DNA of 64,000 nucleotides from Haemaphysalis longicornis (GCA_013339765.2 CM023449.1:219609555-219673554), one strand, 5' to 3'; shown: positions 1-10,677, numbered from the stretch's first letter. Numbers and translations are program-made. The notes: generated from the sequence alone by a model not told the origin.

Positions 1-215
1 GTCACGAATGTAGTCCAGATTCTCGCCGGGGTCTACACCCGCGACGACATAGCGGCGGATGTCGGTGCCTGAAACCAGGTACGCTTGCACTTGGAGAATC
101 GTGTCGGCAGTGCGAGCTATGTGCTGCAGTGAGCAAAGCTTTGCCACCGCGTCCAGAGTCGGCGCCCACACGGATACCGTGTTTGTTGGCCGATGATAAG
201 CACATCCTGTGAATC
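1..215 (-). pseudogene. LINE ORF1 (gag-like) fragment, runs off the left edge
   Basis: On the minus strand one frame stays open from about position 215 to the window edge. It contains VSVWAPTLDAV followed, some 35 residues later, by YVVAGVDPGENLDYI. This pattern (nucleic-acid chaperone-like fold, then a short 'GVDPG' turn) resembles the ORF1/gag-like protein that precedes the reverse transcriptase in tick I/Jockey-type LINEs, which binds the element's own RNA. The assignment rests on my recognition of the pattern and not on an alignment. Neither a start codon nor the zinc knuckles usual further downstream are visible, so this is a fragment. Another frame across the same bases begins with an ATG at 205 but looks compositionally random. 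Confidence 0.4.
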
Positions 216-309
216 CATTGGTGCCGAGACAGCTATCTAGCAACGTCTGAAAGGTCTTTGTGTAAAGATTCAAAATGTTGAAATTTCGAATCTTTCCACA
301 AAGACCTTG

Positions 310-485
310 AAGACGTTGCTAAGCTGCCTGAAATGTTTAAACTAAATGAAAATGTAAACTGTCTATATATTATATACCTTTTATTTGCGCTCCCTGGCAT
401 CGCTGGCGTGTGGTCTGGATCAGTAGGTCTGTTATTTTCCAAGTTCGAATCCCCGATTGGGCAGTGTTTTTTTACGTTGATTTAT
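310..485 (+). repeat. tRNA-like SINE, diverged copy
   Basis: A tRNA-like B-box (AAGTTCGAATCCCC, about 442-455) follows a stretch ending in a short T run. The same arrangement, including the preceding 'tatattatatacc' and 'ctggtctgga'-like words, recurs on the minus strand at 34110-34270. I read both as copies of one tRNA-derived SINE family. No clean target duplication is visible. Confidence 0.45.
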
Positions 486-547
486 TTGTTTTTGGGCAAT
501 GCTTTCTACACTGAATTTATCACAAATAGGGATAAAATATTTAGCAT

Positions 548-845
548 CCGAGGAGCTCTATAGAGATCTGTACAGTAGCCACGACATCCAGGACAATACC
601 GAACGATGAATTAGTTAGGCATCCCACCAATAACGACAGAAAGAAGGCTTTGAAGGAAATACAATGGGACAAAGCACCTGGTGAGGATCAGTTAGCAGCA
701 GACCTCTTGAAGGATGCCGCGCAAATTGTACTTGAAAAAGTAGAAGACATCGCTCTTCAAATAAAAAAAAATGCACTTGGGCTGGTCATGCCGTTAAGGG
801 GACAGACAACCGATTTTTGTCGAGTATATATTATCTGTCCCAAAT
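548..845 (+). pseudogene. RTE-type LINE, upstream reverse-transcriptase segment
   Basis: Frames here give ELYRDLYSSHD and, after a stop and frame change, WDKAPGEDQLAADLLKDAAQ. The second is the familiar 'GKAPGED..L..DLLK.AG' block at the start of the RTE-clade reverse transcriptase, the enzyme that copies LINE RNA at a nicked target. Stops and frameshifts show that it is dead. The rest of the same protein is found at 2940-3510 and 4310-4740 in the correct order and orientation, so I treat the three as one element split by insertions. Confidence 0.65.
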
Positions 846-1060
846 GAAAGGCCATCACTTAAAGCACCTTGACGAGAAATGGTTTTGCTGATAACGCCCT
901 AGAATTTTTAAATCGAAATTTTTAGATCTACGAGCCGTATGTGTCCCTCCCAAAAATAATGCTGGCAACCATTACACACAGTAGCTGGGCAACATACTTT
1001 TGACTGTTTGCAAAACAAAAAAAACGATATTTAAAAAATTGCCCCCAGCTAAAAACGTTT
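846..1060. repeat. Dispersed repeat shared with 13287-13480
   Basis: The words 'gttttgctgataacgcc', 'atttttagatctac' and 'atatgtgtccc' occur in the same order here and at 13287-13480, with similar spacing. No coding potential or terminal structure is recognisable. It is probably a fragment of a middle-repetitive transposon inserted into the RTE LINE. Confidence 0.5.
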
Positions 1061-1119
1061 GAATCGCAACTGTTCCTTTATGTGTTCTTTTTAATGCAAC
1101 GGTCTATTTTGCACGAATG

Positions 1120-1212
1120 CGCCATCTGTTGGGATAGACGATAGGTAGAATCTGGCTTCACGTTGTGGAGGTGGGAAGTTCGATTCTCCCCGGGCGCGAC
1201 GTTTTTTTTTTT
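1120..1212 (+). repeat. tRNA-like SINE head followed by a T run
   Basis: A B-box-like word (AAGTTCGATTCTCCC, about 1179-1193) is followed by GGGCGCGAC and a run of ten or more T. The preceding 60 bases could form an A-box arm but are diverged. It looks like a tRNA-derived SINE head. A functional tRNA gene is unlikely because no acceptor stem closes around it. The stretch from 1213 to 1650 shows nothing I recognise. Confidence 0.35.
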
Positions 1213-1651
1213 AAGCTGCCGTTGGCGTATTTGGAAACTGAAATCAAATATTTTGGCAGAACAAGCGCCTCTGCCTCCGGCAGAATCTTCAAAGCTCCTT
1301 CACTGGATCTGTTTACTGAATGCTGCCGTTGATTCTGGGCGTGGTGGCTCAGTTAGCCACAGTGAGAGCCACCCAGCGATGGCGGGCGGCGTGTCTTTAA
1401 AAATATCAAAATAATCTTTAGAAATACATATACAATTTAACCTTGTACAGATACATGTGTTAAAAGGTTTCCAATAGATGAATAAACGTTTCAGCAGTTA
1501 CAGTTGCTGCTAGGTTTACAGGTCACGTGACAGAGACACATATTGTTGTGTCAAGTTTCGACAGTATGAACCGCCACCCTTCCGATTTCAGGAAGTTTGC
1601 TGCCAAATTAAAATGACTTCCACCAATTTGTTTAGAAATTGTTTGTGGCTA

Positions 1652-1760
1652 ATGGGCTATATAAAACGCTGGCTTTCATATGAGCTAGAGAAGATATACA
1701 CGACAAAAATCGGTTGTCCGTCCCTTGAAAGAAGTGACAACCGATGGACGACCAGTGCGA
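1652..1760 (+). repeat. TATA-containing repeat shared with 16960-17045
   Basis: The words 'ctggctttcatatgagctag' and 'aaaatcggttgtc' follow a TATATAAAAC box both here and at 16960-17045. The conserved TATA plus its downstream block suggests a promoter-bearing end of a transposable element, such as a fragment of an LTR or internal promoter. I could not define its ends. The bases 1761-2004 show nothing I recognise. Confidence 0.4.
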
Positions 1761-2004
1761 CAAAATAGATACTGAGAGACGGGTCCAGGAAAAAGGAAAT
1801 GCCATGAATTCGACGGAGAAACGAAATAACAAAATTCGGGTGGAATGAATGGACACTGGCACCGCAGGACAGGAGCGGGTAAAGGTCAGTGGGAAAGGCA
1901 TTCGTCCGGCACGTGGACAAACTAGGACGATGATTATGTGGTTGGAGCACAACAAAACTTTGTTTGGTTATACAGTAATCACGCAGCCGACAAACATGTT
2001 ACAG

Positions 2005-2345
2005 TTAAAAGGACAGTGGAGTAATTAGTAAACATTGTGTAATTATTAGTGCAAATTAAAGCCTAGAGTCCCTAGACCATGTTTCGACGCCTCTGCGTGT
2101 GTTTACGCAAGTTTATGTTCAGCCAAATTGGATTAAGAAAAACGCTGTTCCTCTTTCGTGAACTGCTTTGCTCGATTTGGGGACGATATCTGTGACGTCA
2201 GAACAGTGCGTACGAATCGACTTGACTGCGCGGCTAAGGCGGTTTATGCAGTAGCCGGCCAGATAAAAGACCTTGGTTGATTTCTTTGGCATAGGAATCG
2301 GTAAAACGCGAAGGTTACATGGGCAGCAAAATCTGAAGCTGAGCA
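2005..2345 (+). mobile_element. Diverged Kolobok-type left terminus
   Basis: From the TTAA at 2005 the sequence reads as a diverged copy of the left end at 20663. The shared order is a GGACA(C/G)TG(A/G)AG-like terminus, then 'gtaaacattg', 'attagtgcaaatt', 'ccatgtttcgac', a 'gtttacgc' word and a TGACGTCA-like site. The matching right terminus is not visible in the next 700 bases, so this is a broken copy or a terminus joined to other sequence. It interrupts the RTE LINE. Confidence 0.6.
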
Positions 2346-2406
2346 TGGTTTACCGGTCGGTCTGCTTGTCGAGCGACGTCCTGCTGGCGGGTCGCTTCGG
2401 CAAAGA

Positions 2407-2687
2407 TGTACTGGCGTCATTTCCGGGACGGATATGACGTCAGCGAAATCTTGGTGTATACCTGCATAAAACACTGTCGTGTTAAAATATAAAACCCGAA
2501 ATCGAACAACCCTAAGTATAACGTACCCTTTAATACTAAAGGTTGCTTCCCTGCAAGAATACCCTGTGTGCAGGGGTGCACCCTTTACAGGCCGCTTGCT
2601 CCGTTGTACTGACGTCACTTCCGTGACGGATATGACGTCGGTGAAATCTTTGTGTATCCGGGAATAAAACACCTGCGTGTTAAAAAT
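2407..2687 (+). repeat. Two 80-bp direct repeats carrying CRE-like sites
   Basis: Blocks 2407-2486 and 2605-2687 share the order 'tgtactg(g/a)cgtca', 'gacggatatgacgtc', 'gtgaaatctt', 'ataaaacac' and 'gtgttaaaa'. Both carry TGACGTC(A/G) words, the core of a cAMP-response-type element. This could be a duplicated promoter block of a transposon. The bases 2688-2935 hold nothing recognisable. Confidence 0.55.
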
Positions 2688-2939
2688 GCTCCATAGAAAC
2701 GACGTATACCGGTACCGGGCAAACAGACTCTTACGCGAGCTCTCTCGAATTTAGCGAACAGAACCCAGGTGAGTGTGAGGTGCTGCTACACCCTCGGTAG
2801 GTGGCGCTGCGGCCATATAAAGATGATCCCGAATTGGGAGATGCGAGCTGCGAAGGCGCGGGCTAACAGGCCTCGCAGTCGGGCGTCGCTTTGCCTCCAA
2901 AATATGCCAACATAACTTTGATTCACAGTAAAAGTGATG

Positions 2940-3510
2940 TAATAAAGCTTAAGAATTACAGAGACATCAGCCTACTCTCCGTTGTGTACAACTTGTTTAC
3001 AAAGGTAATACATTAAGCCGCATAGGCGATAGATTTACAACAACCGAAAGAACAGGCTGAATTTAGCAAGCGCTACTCCACAATTCATTACTCTTATGTA
3101 ATCAATCAGCTAATTGAGAAATCCGCGGAAATAAACTCTTTTACTAGACATCTATAAAGTAACAAAAAGTGTCTGATTGTGTGGAAACCGCTGCAGTGTT
3201 GGAAGCATTGGAAGACCCGGCACTGGTGGAGACTTACATAGACTCTTGAAGTCCATAAAGAGGGTTGGGCGGGCCAAATAATTCTCCACAACGAGAGGCA
3301 AGTGCTCCGGACCAGGAATGGTGGGATGCAAAGAACCCATATCTCTTTAAAATTGTTCACAGCTTGCCTGGAGGGGGTATTCACGAAACTTGGTGCGGAT
3401 AAGAATAAAATACGAGTAAGTGGAGATTATCTGAGCAACTTGAGAATTTTTGACGAAATAGCGTTGTTTAGTGAATCGGAGAGCAGCAACAGAAAAGGCT
3501 GCAGTGCCTG
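2940..3510 (+). pseudogene. RTE-type LINE, reverse-transcriptase core, inactivated
   Basis: Frames read NYRDISLLSVVYNLFTKVI at the start, then EQAEFSKRYSTIHYSYVINQ, and finally ISLKLFTACLEGVFTKL and YLSNLRIFDEIALFSESE. These are the successive fingers and palm blocks of the RTE-clade reverse transcriptase. The catalytic block, normally F/Y-A-D-D, here reads FDEI, and there are frameshifts and stops between the blocks. The copy is certainly non-functional. It continues the element begun at 548-845 and is followed by its 3' part at 4310-4740. Confidence 0.75.
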
Positions 3511-3959
3511 CAATCTGTAAGATCTGTCATAATTTTAAAAATGACTATGAAGAAATCGGAAGTAATTAGAGACATGTGAAGCCCAATCTTTAACATTAGT
3601 AATGAGATGGTTGATGAGGTGGATGACTAACTGTCTTTGACAAGTTGGCAGTGCTGATCCAGACCTTCAGAAACAAACCAAGCGTAAAATAAGTATAGAA
3701 TGGGGGCCATTCGGCTAGCACTTTTAAGGAGCTATGAAGAGAAAATACAACTTCGTTTAATTTGAAAGAACTAGGATTCAGTATCTCACTCAGCTCCATT
3801 ACCGCCCGAAAAGATGTTTTTTAACGAAAAAAAGCAACAAGTATTTAAAAACTTTCAAATTTTGCGCCACAGTGACGTCTTATGAGCAAGAATGACGTCA
3901 TACGGGCCAACAATAAAACATAATTTTCAGTGCGTTAACTACACTTAGCATTCAAGTGA

Positions 3960-4234
3960 TGCGGTCAAATGGAACTAGAGGCCCCATTGCAGAGGTCCAG
4001 TCATGTGTCGTCGCGACAGGTCAGTTAGGCAGCCGCCAATCACACAAACAAGGTTCTGTGACGTCAGAGAAAAGTTGTGAGAAATTGGCGACGGGGTCGC
4101 GACTGCTTCGCACGTTTTCTTTGATATCTCCGTTATTTGTTCGAAGATTGCGATGATATTGGTATCATCGTTAACGGGACTAAGCAGTCTTTCTAATAAG
4201 CCCAACTTGTATTTTGTCTTCATTGCCCTTTTAA
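3960..4234 (-). mobile_element. TTAA-ended MITE, partial copy related to 49922-50434
   Basis: The segment ends at a TTAA (4231-4234) preceded by 'attttgtcttcattgccctt'. Read on the minus strand it follows the left half of the element at 49922, with shared words 'gacaaaatacaa', 'gataccaat', 'cgcaa' and 'ggcggc'. The opposite end is not convincing, so it is a partial copy. It lies between the polymerase core and the C-terminal segment of the RTE LINE, and so explains part of that gap. The bases 3511-3959 contain AT-rich sequence with two TGACGTC words but no recognisable gene. Confidence 0.6.
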
Positions 4235-4309
4235 AAGAAATAGTGGGCTGCCTTTCACAGTAGAAAATAATATAGAATCAATTTGCGTGGCCGGTAACGG
4301 CTTATGGGC

Positions 4310-4740
4310 CATACTCGGGACATCATAAACACCTTGACAAAAACGGTGGTTAGCCCAGCGTGCAATGGAAAGGAGGCGTATAGCAGTATAAACTTAGGGA
4401 CAGGCAACGATATTCAGATGTCAGATTACAAACTCGGATGGAATACATCGTAGGTCACATTACGATTAAGTGGGCCTGGGCGGAGCATGTCGTGAGAACT
4501 AGGAGCCCATGGACCTGGAAGGCAATCTATATATAGGCTACCGAGAAACGGGAGTGGAAGTAAAGGAAAACAAATAACCCGATGGAGGGACGAAGTAAGA
4601 AAAGTCGGGGGCAAGGAATGGACTCAAACGTCGCAAGAAACGATCGGTTAGAAGCCAGCCTTCGTCCTGCAGTCGACATAAATAGGCTGATGAAAACGAT
4701 TAATTGTACCCTAGATACAGACAGTAAGATGCCTACGGCG
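4310..4740 (+). pseudogene. RTE-type LINE, C-terminal segment
   Basis: Frames give AMERRIAG, then IVGHITIKWAWAEHVVRTRS and, after frame changes, a block like 'RGRP..RW.D+++...G..W'. This is the conserved tail of RTE polyproteins after the reverse transcriptase, where 'I...KW.WAGH+ R' is diagnostic. Several stops interrupt it. Order and orientation agree with 548-845 and 2940-3510, so these are the remains of one LINE about 4.2 kb across including its insertions. Confidence 0.7.
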
Positions 4741-5431
4741 CGGGAGGTGGTAGTAGTAGTAGTAGTAAAGTCCTTTGGAAGGCCGGTTGTCCAGAAGTGG
4801 AAATAAGAATAGCAGGGAGGGAGGAATAAACGTTTCTTGAATATTCAAGTGGCATGTATGCAGCTTCCAGTAGAGGATCTAATTGTCCAGTTTGAGGTAC
4901 CGAGGGGGTTGTATAGGCCCCGGCTCATACTATACTCGAGCCAGACCGCTCTCAAGGGGAAAAGTGCATAGCGCGGCGAGGAACTGAGAGTCATGGTATG
5001 GGGGATAATTTGCTGAAGAACCATGGAGGAGTGCACTTTCGAGAATATAGCGATGGCTTGAGAATGCAACGCAGTGCCATATTAAATCGCTTAGCTCCTA
5101 GAGGTCGCTGAACAGGGCGGACAACGTGGGCGTGGTGACTTCCCGGGGTGAACCCATCTCAATATGATGTGAGGGCTGAGAGCACCATTGGCAAGAGAGT
5201 TATTAATGAAGATTTCGGCTGGGCGTGGTTGAGAAAGGCCGCCGTTGAGGTAGACAAGCGGGGTTCTTTATGCTGTAGGCGGCATCGGCGCGCGTGGCTT
5301 GCGTGGTCTAGTTGCAGGTGAGAGGTGGGCGACTACTACTACTAAGTGGTTCAAGAGAAAAGGAAAGGAGATGCACTGGGGATATTATTGAGCCCAGCTG
5401 GGGGCTCACCTGCATACAACCCAGTGTGTGT

Positions 5432-5462
<31 letters not shown>

Positions 5463-5600
5463 GGAAGGGTATGTAAAGATTAGAGAGGAGAAAGGGATGA
5501 TAGAGGGATAGGTAGACAGCAGCAGGGGATTGGTCATCCAGCGGAGGGGTTACGAGCAGGCTCTTCATAGCCGCGGAGCGCGCGGGGAAGGGAAACAGAC
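4741..5600 (-). pseudogene. RNase H-bearing LINE, 3' part with (TAC)n tail
   Basis: Read on the minus strand this is a second copy of the element at 19440-20560. Both share KSLLVTPPLDDQ in translation, the DNA words 'gagccggggcctac' and 'ggacaaccggccttcc', and an end in 'aaaggac' followed by (TAC)n (here 4747-4768). The RNase H core seen in the other copy is not intact here. A run of 30 G on the plus strand (5432-5461) interrupts it. Such LINE tails are made by target-primed reverse transcription; the copy is 5'-truncated and dead. Confidence 0.65.
5432..5461 (+). repeat. Homopolymer of 30 G
   Basis: Thirty consecutive G follow a short GT run inside the minus-strand LINE copy. The length is probably not reliable in any assembly. 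On the minus strand it would read as a proline run. Confidence 0.9.
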
Positions 5601-6024
5601 AGACCCATGTTTGTCCGCTAGAATAAAGCTCGAGTCCATTTAAGTTTCATTCAGTTAATTGGATAGGAACTATGCTCCATCACAAATTACAATTTTCTCT
5701 CAACGCGGCCGTGACTCGAGCGTCAGCAGCGGTCGGTCGGCAGCAGTCAACTGGCCGTGAACACTCGATTGCCACACGTGGTATCAAGGCGGCCAGAACC
5801 GAGGTTCTCGCTGTGTATATAGCTTACCACAATTGGACGAACTTTGTAAAGGGAAGTGACGTCCACGAATGCAGTGTTCTTTTCGTCCTGGTGGAATAGT
5901 GTGTTCATTTCGCTCATGTTTTTTTAGGTATTTCAAACTAGTAGCATTCAGGTATAATCCATAAGTGACGGGTACCCTTCCTCGCTCTTCTGACTTTATT
6001 CTGATATGGTCACTGAGCCTCAAT

Positions 6025-6125
6025 TCGATTTAATGATGGAGTTTAACGCGCCGAAGCGGCGATTGGGCAATGAGAAGCGCTATGTTGAAGGGCTCCGGAG
6101 GAGCGCCGAAATGTCGACGAACGGC
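6025..6125 (-). repeat. Diverged SINE body (family of 8143-8383)
   Basis: The words 'aattcgattta', 'taacgcgccga', 'gcgat' and 'gaagggctccgga' match in order the tail half of the SINE at 8143-8383. No tRNA head is present, so it is partial. The flanking 5601-6024 and 6126-6930 contain no coding sequence or repeat that I can recognise. Confidence 0.45.
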
Positions 6126-6929
6126 CAGTAGTCACTGAGCCTCGACCAGAGTGCGTCCTTATTAGCAGTTACTCATATGACTCAATCACTCACTTAAGCA
6201 AATCAAATTGAGCGTATTAACAAAGTAAATACGACCACCACGCCCAGCGACAGCCACGGTGCTGTCAAAGAGTAGCGCAAGTTGTGTCCGTGTTGCAACG
6301 TCGCAAACAAATACATCCCCTCTGTCGACACGCGGTGGGTTCACGAGATCGGAAGGCGTTCATTCACGTGCGTTTGCGTGCGAAAGTGGTTGGCTGCCGT
6401 ATCTCGCACCGATTAGGTTGCGATGATAGCGCAAAACAAATCGCCTGTCAATAAACGGCCGATTGAGACGGGCGCCACGTGCGCGAGGCCCTCACGCCTT
6501 CATTGGGTGCAGGACGTCACAGTTGTGAAACCTCAAGCGCTTCGTCGCGATGCGTATTGCTAAAGATTGCTGCAATACTACGTAAAATAAAAAAAAAGTT
6601 GGTTTGATTTAACAAAATGAACTCTAACGGCAAGTAAAGCATGCATTTGGTTTTTCAACAACAAAAAAGTGTGAAACCTTGAGTTAATTTTTTCTTGCTC
6701 AAGCATGCATCCAAAAAGCCCAGCTGGTCAGAAAAATTATTTCCTTAAGTAACTAGGTCGCAGGCCTGACCATAGAAAGCGTTCGTCCGAAGTTTGAAAG
6801 CCATTGCGAAATAACCCGGCGCTGAAGTAAATTCAATTCCGCGGCTTGGACTCCAGATCGAATAGGAACATTAAAAAAAGCATTTTTTCAAATTGGTTGT
6901 TTTATTCTTGAAATATGGAAGAAAATCCC

Positions 6930-7580
6930 GTGCCATTTGGCCTAACGTCAAACCTGGGGAGGGGCGAAGCATGCAGTATATCAGTGTATTTAAAGATTGT
7001 AAGTCTCTCTTGCCACACGGCGCGCGCTGACTGGGCACCAGAGAAGCGCCGGTGGGAGGAAAAATTGCGCGCTTGCTGAGGCGGTGGCGCCCTCTCTTGC
7101 GTTGGACTGTATTTAAGTAATTTGCATGCCCCATCTGCCCCAGTATGGAGTAGTGACAGGGGTCAACGCGAGCGCAGTGCAATGCCCGCACCTCGCCCTC
7201 TAAGCTTGTCCTCGGTGATCAACGAGGCCCCTGCACCAGGTGCGGAAGCCTTTTCTTGCTTCGACCGACCACCCCCGATCAGGCCTAGCGTCAAGAGCCG
7301 GTGGGTATTTGAATGTAACACAAATTATAGCCAGTCTAAAAGCAGCTTGTGCTTGACGATTGCTGAAGCGGACAGGGAGCGTTCCACAAATTTTTAAGTC
7401 GTGTTAGTTTATTTTGAACCGGCTTTATCCACTCTATACTTTTAGTGCGCGTTATGTTGTAGCGCGAGGCGTTGTAAAACGAGTCTTCCTGTGGTTTAGT
7501 ACCGTGACCACATGAGAATACGACGACATGAGACGCCGACAGCCCAAGCCCCTAACGGGCTTTGCCCTTCCGTACCTCAG
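6930..7580 (+). repeat. Dispersed repeat shared with 9900-10455
   Basis: Two blocks are shared in order with 9900-10455: 'aacctgg(g/t)gaggggcgaagcat', and later 'cgcgttatgttgtagcgcga', 'agtaccgtgaccacat', 'gagacgcc' and 'agcccctaa(c/g)ggg'. Both copies end in a short hairpin of the form GCCCCTAAGGGGC followed by a C-rich/TAA word. Similar hairpins (for example TTTAGGAGC-TTC-GCCCCTAAA at 31533-31553) recur in the window. This may be a Helitron-like or other non-autonomous transposon family, but the superfamily is uncertain. The bases 7581-8074 show nothing recognisable. Confidence 0.45.
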
Positions 7581-8129
7581 AAGACTTTCCCTGAAGTGGG
7601 ACATATAGAAAAGTTCTCGGGAATGTCAGCGGCTACTTTCGGTGTATACTTTCGACAAATAGCCGCTAATTTTACCGGCGTTGTAGCGAGAATGTAAAGC
7701 TCTGGTGGAGTTGCAAAGCGCCGGAAAGGAAAAATCCAGAAGTGGAAGAAAGATTTAGCGCATAAGTAGACGTATCGAATGTTTTAGCGAGCTGTTGGTG
7801 AGTTTTAGCCATGTGTTGTGTTCAAACCTAGCTTCGGTTCCTCTTAGAAGCTTTTGGTCTATAGGGACCGGGCGGCCGTTGTGGGACACCCCCGTCGCTT
7901 CAACAAACAGCGCCACCCGTGGCGAACCAATCGTCAGTGGAATGCCCGTGGCGGTCAGCGCGGCGTAGATGTGCATGGCGCTCTGTCGTTCTGCTGCGGT
8001 GCGGCTTGCAAAGCCTGGATAACCACACGTACTTTTAAGCTGTTTAGCAAAAGCGTAATTTTTCCTGTCTGCGATTAAAAATACCAAGAAAATACCGAGC
8101 GCACGTGAGTGTGTGCTTCGCGGCGACCA

Positions 8130-8142
8130 CCCGACAGTTTAA
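8130..8142. repeat. Target-site duplication of the SINE, copy 1
   Basis: The 13-bp word cccgacagtttaa occurs here and at 8384-8396, directly abutting both ends of the SINE. Such duplications are made by LINE-type target-primed integration. Confidence 0.85.
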
Positions 8143-8383
8143 TTGATTTGATTGTAGGGCTTAACGCGCCGACGCAACGCAGGCGATGAGGCGCGCCGAA
8201 GTGAAGGGTTCCGGATTAATTTTGACCACCCGGGGATCTTTAACGTGCGCCTAAATCTCGAACACACGGGCGTTTTTGCTTTTCTCCTCAATCAGAAAAG
8301 CGGCCGCCGCGGCCGGGAATCGAACCCGCATACTCGGGCTCAGCAGCACAATGCCTTAGCCACTGAGCCACCGCGGTGGTTCG
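8143..8383 (-). mobile_element. Full-length tRNA-derived SINE
   Basis: On the minus strand the element starts with a tRNA-like head. Its A-box (TGGCTCAGTGGCTAAGGC, complement of 8353-8370) and B-box (GGGTTCGATTCCC, complement of 8315-8327) form an RNA polymerase III internal promoter. A body with 'ttaaagatcccc' and 'aatccggaacccttca' follows, then a short tail of ATCAA type. Perfect 13-bp target duplications flank it (8130-8142, 8384-8396), so this is a complete, fairly recent insertion. SINEs encode no protein and are mobilised by a partner LINE. A second, 5'-truncated copy lies at 29520-29666 and a degraded one at 6025-6125. Confidence 0.88.
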
Positions 8384-8396
8384 CCCGACAGTTTAA
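8384..8396. repeat. Target-site duplication of the SINE, copy 2
   Basis: Second copy of cccgacagtttaa. The flanks also share 'ccaagaaaataccga' (8080-8095 and 8400-8414), so the SINE may have landed in an already duplicated stretch. Confidence 0.85.
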
Positions 8397-8639
8397 AAAA
8401 CCAAGAAAATACCGACGCACTTGGGTGGGCGTGTCCTCGGAGCAAGCTTGTCAAGCCAAGCACACCCACTACGAGATATTGGCCAAGATTGGCCAATAAA
8501 ACTCCAGCGTTCGCCGTAATCGTGGCAACACTTGCCCCGAACAAGAAAGACACGTCAGCGTGCGCCACTCCGAGGTGATGTCCAATGATTATCACTTCCA
8601 ACAAAATGAAGGAACCTCACACAGATAGCAGCAATGATG

Positions 8640-8990
8640 GAGTAAAGGTCGCTGCGGCAGCGAAGAAGAAGCAAATCGGCTGCAATCGTCATCCTCCAGC
8701 AGATCGTACCGACGTCTACCCCCGTCAATGCCAACACTGCGACACCCCACTCACCCCATTCCACCTCGTATACTCATGTCGCCACTCCCCTAACCCACCC
8801 CCCTACCCCACCCCGGAGCAGTGGGAGACTGGACGGACCAGCCCGGACCTGGCCCGCCAGAGGGCCTTGGTTTCTCGGGTCATCGAGTCGGCCCGGTCGA
8901 GAGGCATCCTGGACTAGGGAGGCTTCACCACCACCCTCTTCCCTTTTCCTTTCGCTCCAATAAACGTTTACTACTACTACAACTTCACTT
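8640..8990 (+). pseudogene. LINE 3' end: C-terminal Cys/His knuckle and (TAC)n tail
   Basis: A frame ending at 8917 has CQHCDTPLTPFHLVYSC, a C-x2-C-x8-H-x4-C knuckle, then WETGRTSPDLARQRALV and a stop. This is the usual extreme C-terminus of tick I/Jockey-like LINE polymerases, where the knuckle is thought to bind RNA or DNA. After the stop a short UTR carries AATAAA and ends in (TAC)n at about 8969-8981. The rest of the polymerase is absent, so it is a severely 5'-truncated insertion. The bases 8991-9890 show no gene that I recognise. Confidence 0.6.
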
Positions 8991-9899
8991 ACTCCTTCAC
9001 CACCACCACACTGCCACTTTTGGATGTGAAGTTTGCGCCGACGGTACAACCTATAGGATAAAGGATGCGAACGCTCATGCACCAATAACAAATGCACTCA
9101 AGCAATTAACGTAGTAACCCAATATTTGTTCGTGCACGTTAGTTTTTCGAATACCGCCTCCGGAAAACACGTGCAGTGATGGCCACCAGCACACGCCTTT
9201 GGCAACACCGCGAAAAAGGCAAGATTACGCTTGATACAGAAGGCACGAAAATCTCCGACCCAAGACTGTACTTGGCTTCGGCTTCTCCAGTGATGAGGAT
9301 GCGGAACACAACCACCTACACGGTGCGAATCCTCCTTAACACGGAAGCAAAGGCACACTGGATAATCGGAGATGGCTGGGCGAGTTTGTTCCTCAAGTAA
9401 GCTGAAAACATCAGTGAAACACACTACGGAAAAAAGACGGGGAGCATGTATGGCTTGAAAGAGAAGTACATTCCAAATTCAACGAACGACGAGTTTCCCT
9501 TGCTACAACTGCAGGCCGCACATTGATTCTAACCAACGAGGACTTAAAACCTGGAAAGGAGTAAAGGAAACCATAAAACATTCACTCCCACTTTTTAAGA
9601 ATACAAGCTTTATTATACAAATGTAAGGAGGAACGCGGGTACGTATTTATTCCCTGTGAAGGCTAAGTCAAAAACTTAAAAAAGGAATTTTTGTTCGTTT
9701 TTGCCTTGCCCTCCCAAAGAAACGTCCAGCTGCTAACTGAAGCCAGCGGTACACTTACACTGCCGTCTCCTGGTAGTAGTAAAGAGCTTTGTCTTGCAGA
9801 GTAGTATGAGGTTCCTCAGTCCAGGAGGCCACGTGACCATTTGGCGATAGACCAGTCGTTGCTGGCCGTCCAGGCCAGCGCAGGTCGTCAGGTTCACCT

Positions 9900-10455
9900 A
9901 CAGCTCGGGGGCGAAAAGAGGCGAGGAAACAGGTGGGAGAGTTGTGTTGTGAGCGCATCCGATGATGATGATGTGGGTTAAAGTGCCTGGTTGAGAACGA
10001 AATTTACGATATGGAGCCAATCGTTGGCGCTGTAGCCAGGTGGGGTGATGGAAAGTGTTCGTGTCCCCCAGTGAAAGGCCGTAATGAAAAATCCCGGAAA
10101 ATCTCCACTGACGTGAAACCTGGTGAGGGGCGAAGCATACAGTGTATAAGTGTACGTATTCTTGGCGCCTTTGCGTTTTCGCCAACGGAGATGAAACGGT
10201 TGGGGGGTACAGGTATACAGCTTTGCTGTAAGAGCGTCTTGTCTTTGAAGCACGAAGCTCACTAGCGCGAGGCGTGAACGAGTGTCCCGGTGTTTTTTTT
10301 AGTACGCGTTACGTTCTAGCGCGAGGAGTTGACGAGATTCCCGGCGTCTTAGTACCGTGACCACATCAGACGACGATTCGACGGCGATGATTACGACTAC
10401 GACGACAGGAGACGCCAAAAGCCACAGCCCCTAAGGGGCTTCACCCCTAAAAGCA
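9900..10455 (+). repeat. Dispersed repeat, second copy of 6930-7580
   Basis: It shares 'gtgaggggcgaagcat', 'gttctagcgcgagg', 'agtaccgtgaccacat' and a terminal GCCCCTAAGGGGC hairpin with 6930-7580. It has extra GACGAC-rich tandem triplets at about 10365-10410. No protein-coding frame is recognisable. Confidence 0.45.
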
Positions 10456-10677
10456 GGACCAAAGTTTAGCACTCACGTTATCAAGTGAGTAGGTTAACTT
10501 TAGCAGTCATGCGCGTGCGAGCACTGTGGAAAACGGGCCTGCACTTTCTGGTACACTTGTGACAGCGCTTCGTGTATACGCGTCACGTCGTAACGCAAAC
10601 AACTGTCGTTGATGACCTGATTGGGCTTTGGGTTTTCTGCGGTCGAAGAGTTCCGCACCTTTTTATAGTCCGCGGAA

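Noticed and set aside
8300..8390. Possible tRNA gene on the minus strand
   Set aside because: It has A and B boxes but is continuous with a SINE body and flanked by the SINE's target duplications, so it is a SINE head and not a tRNA gene.
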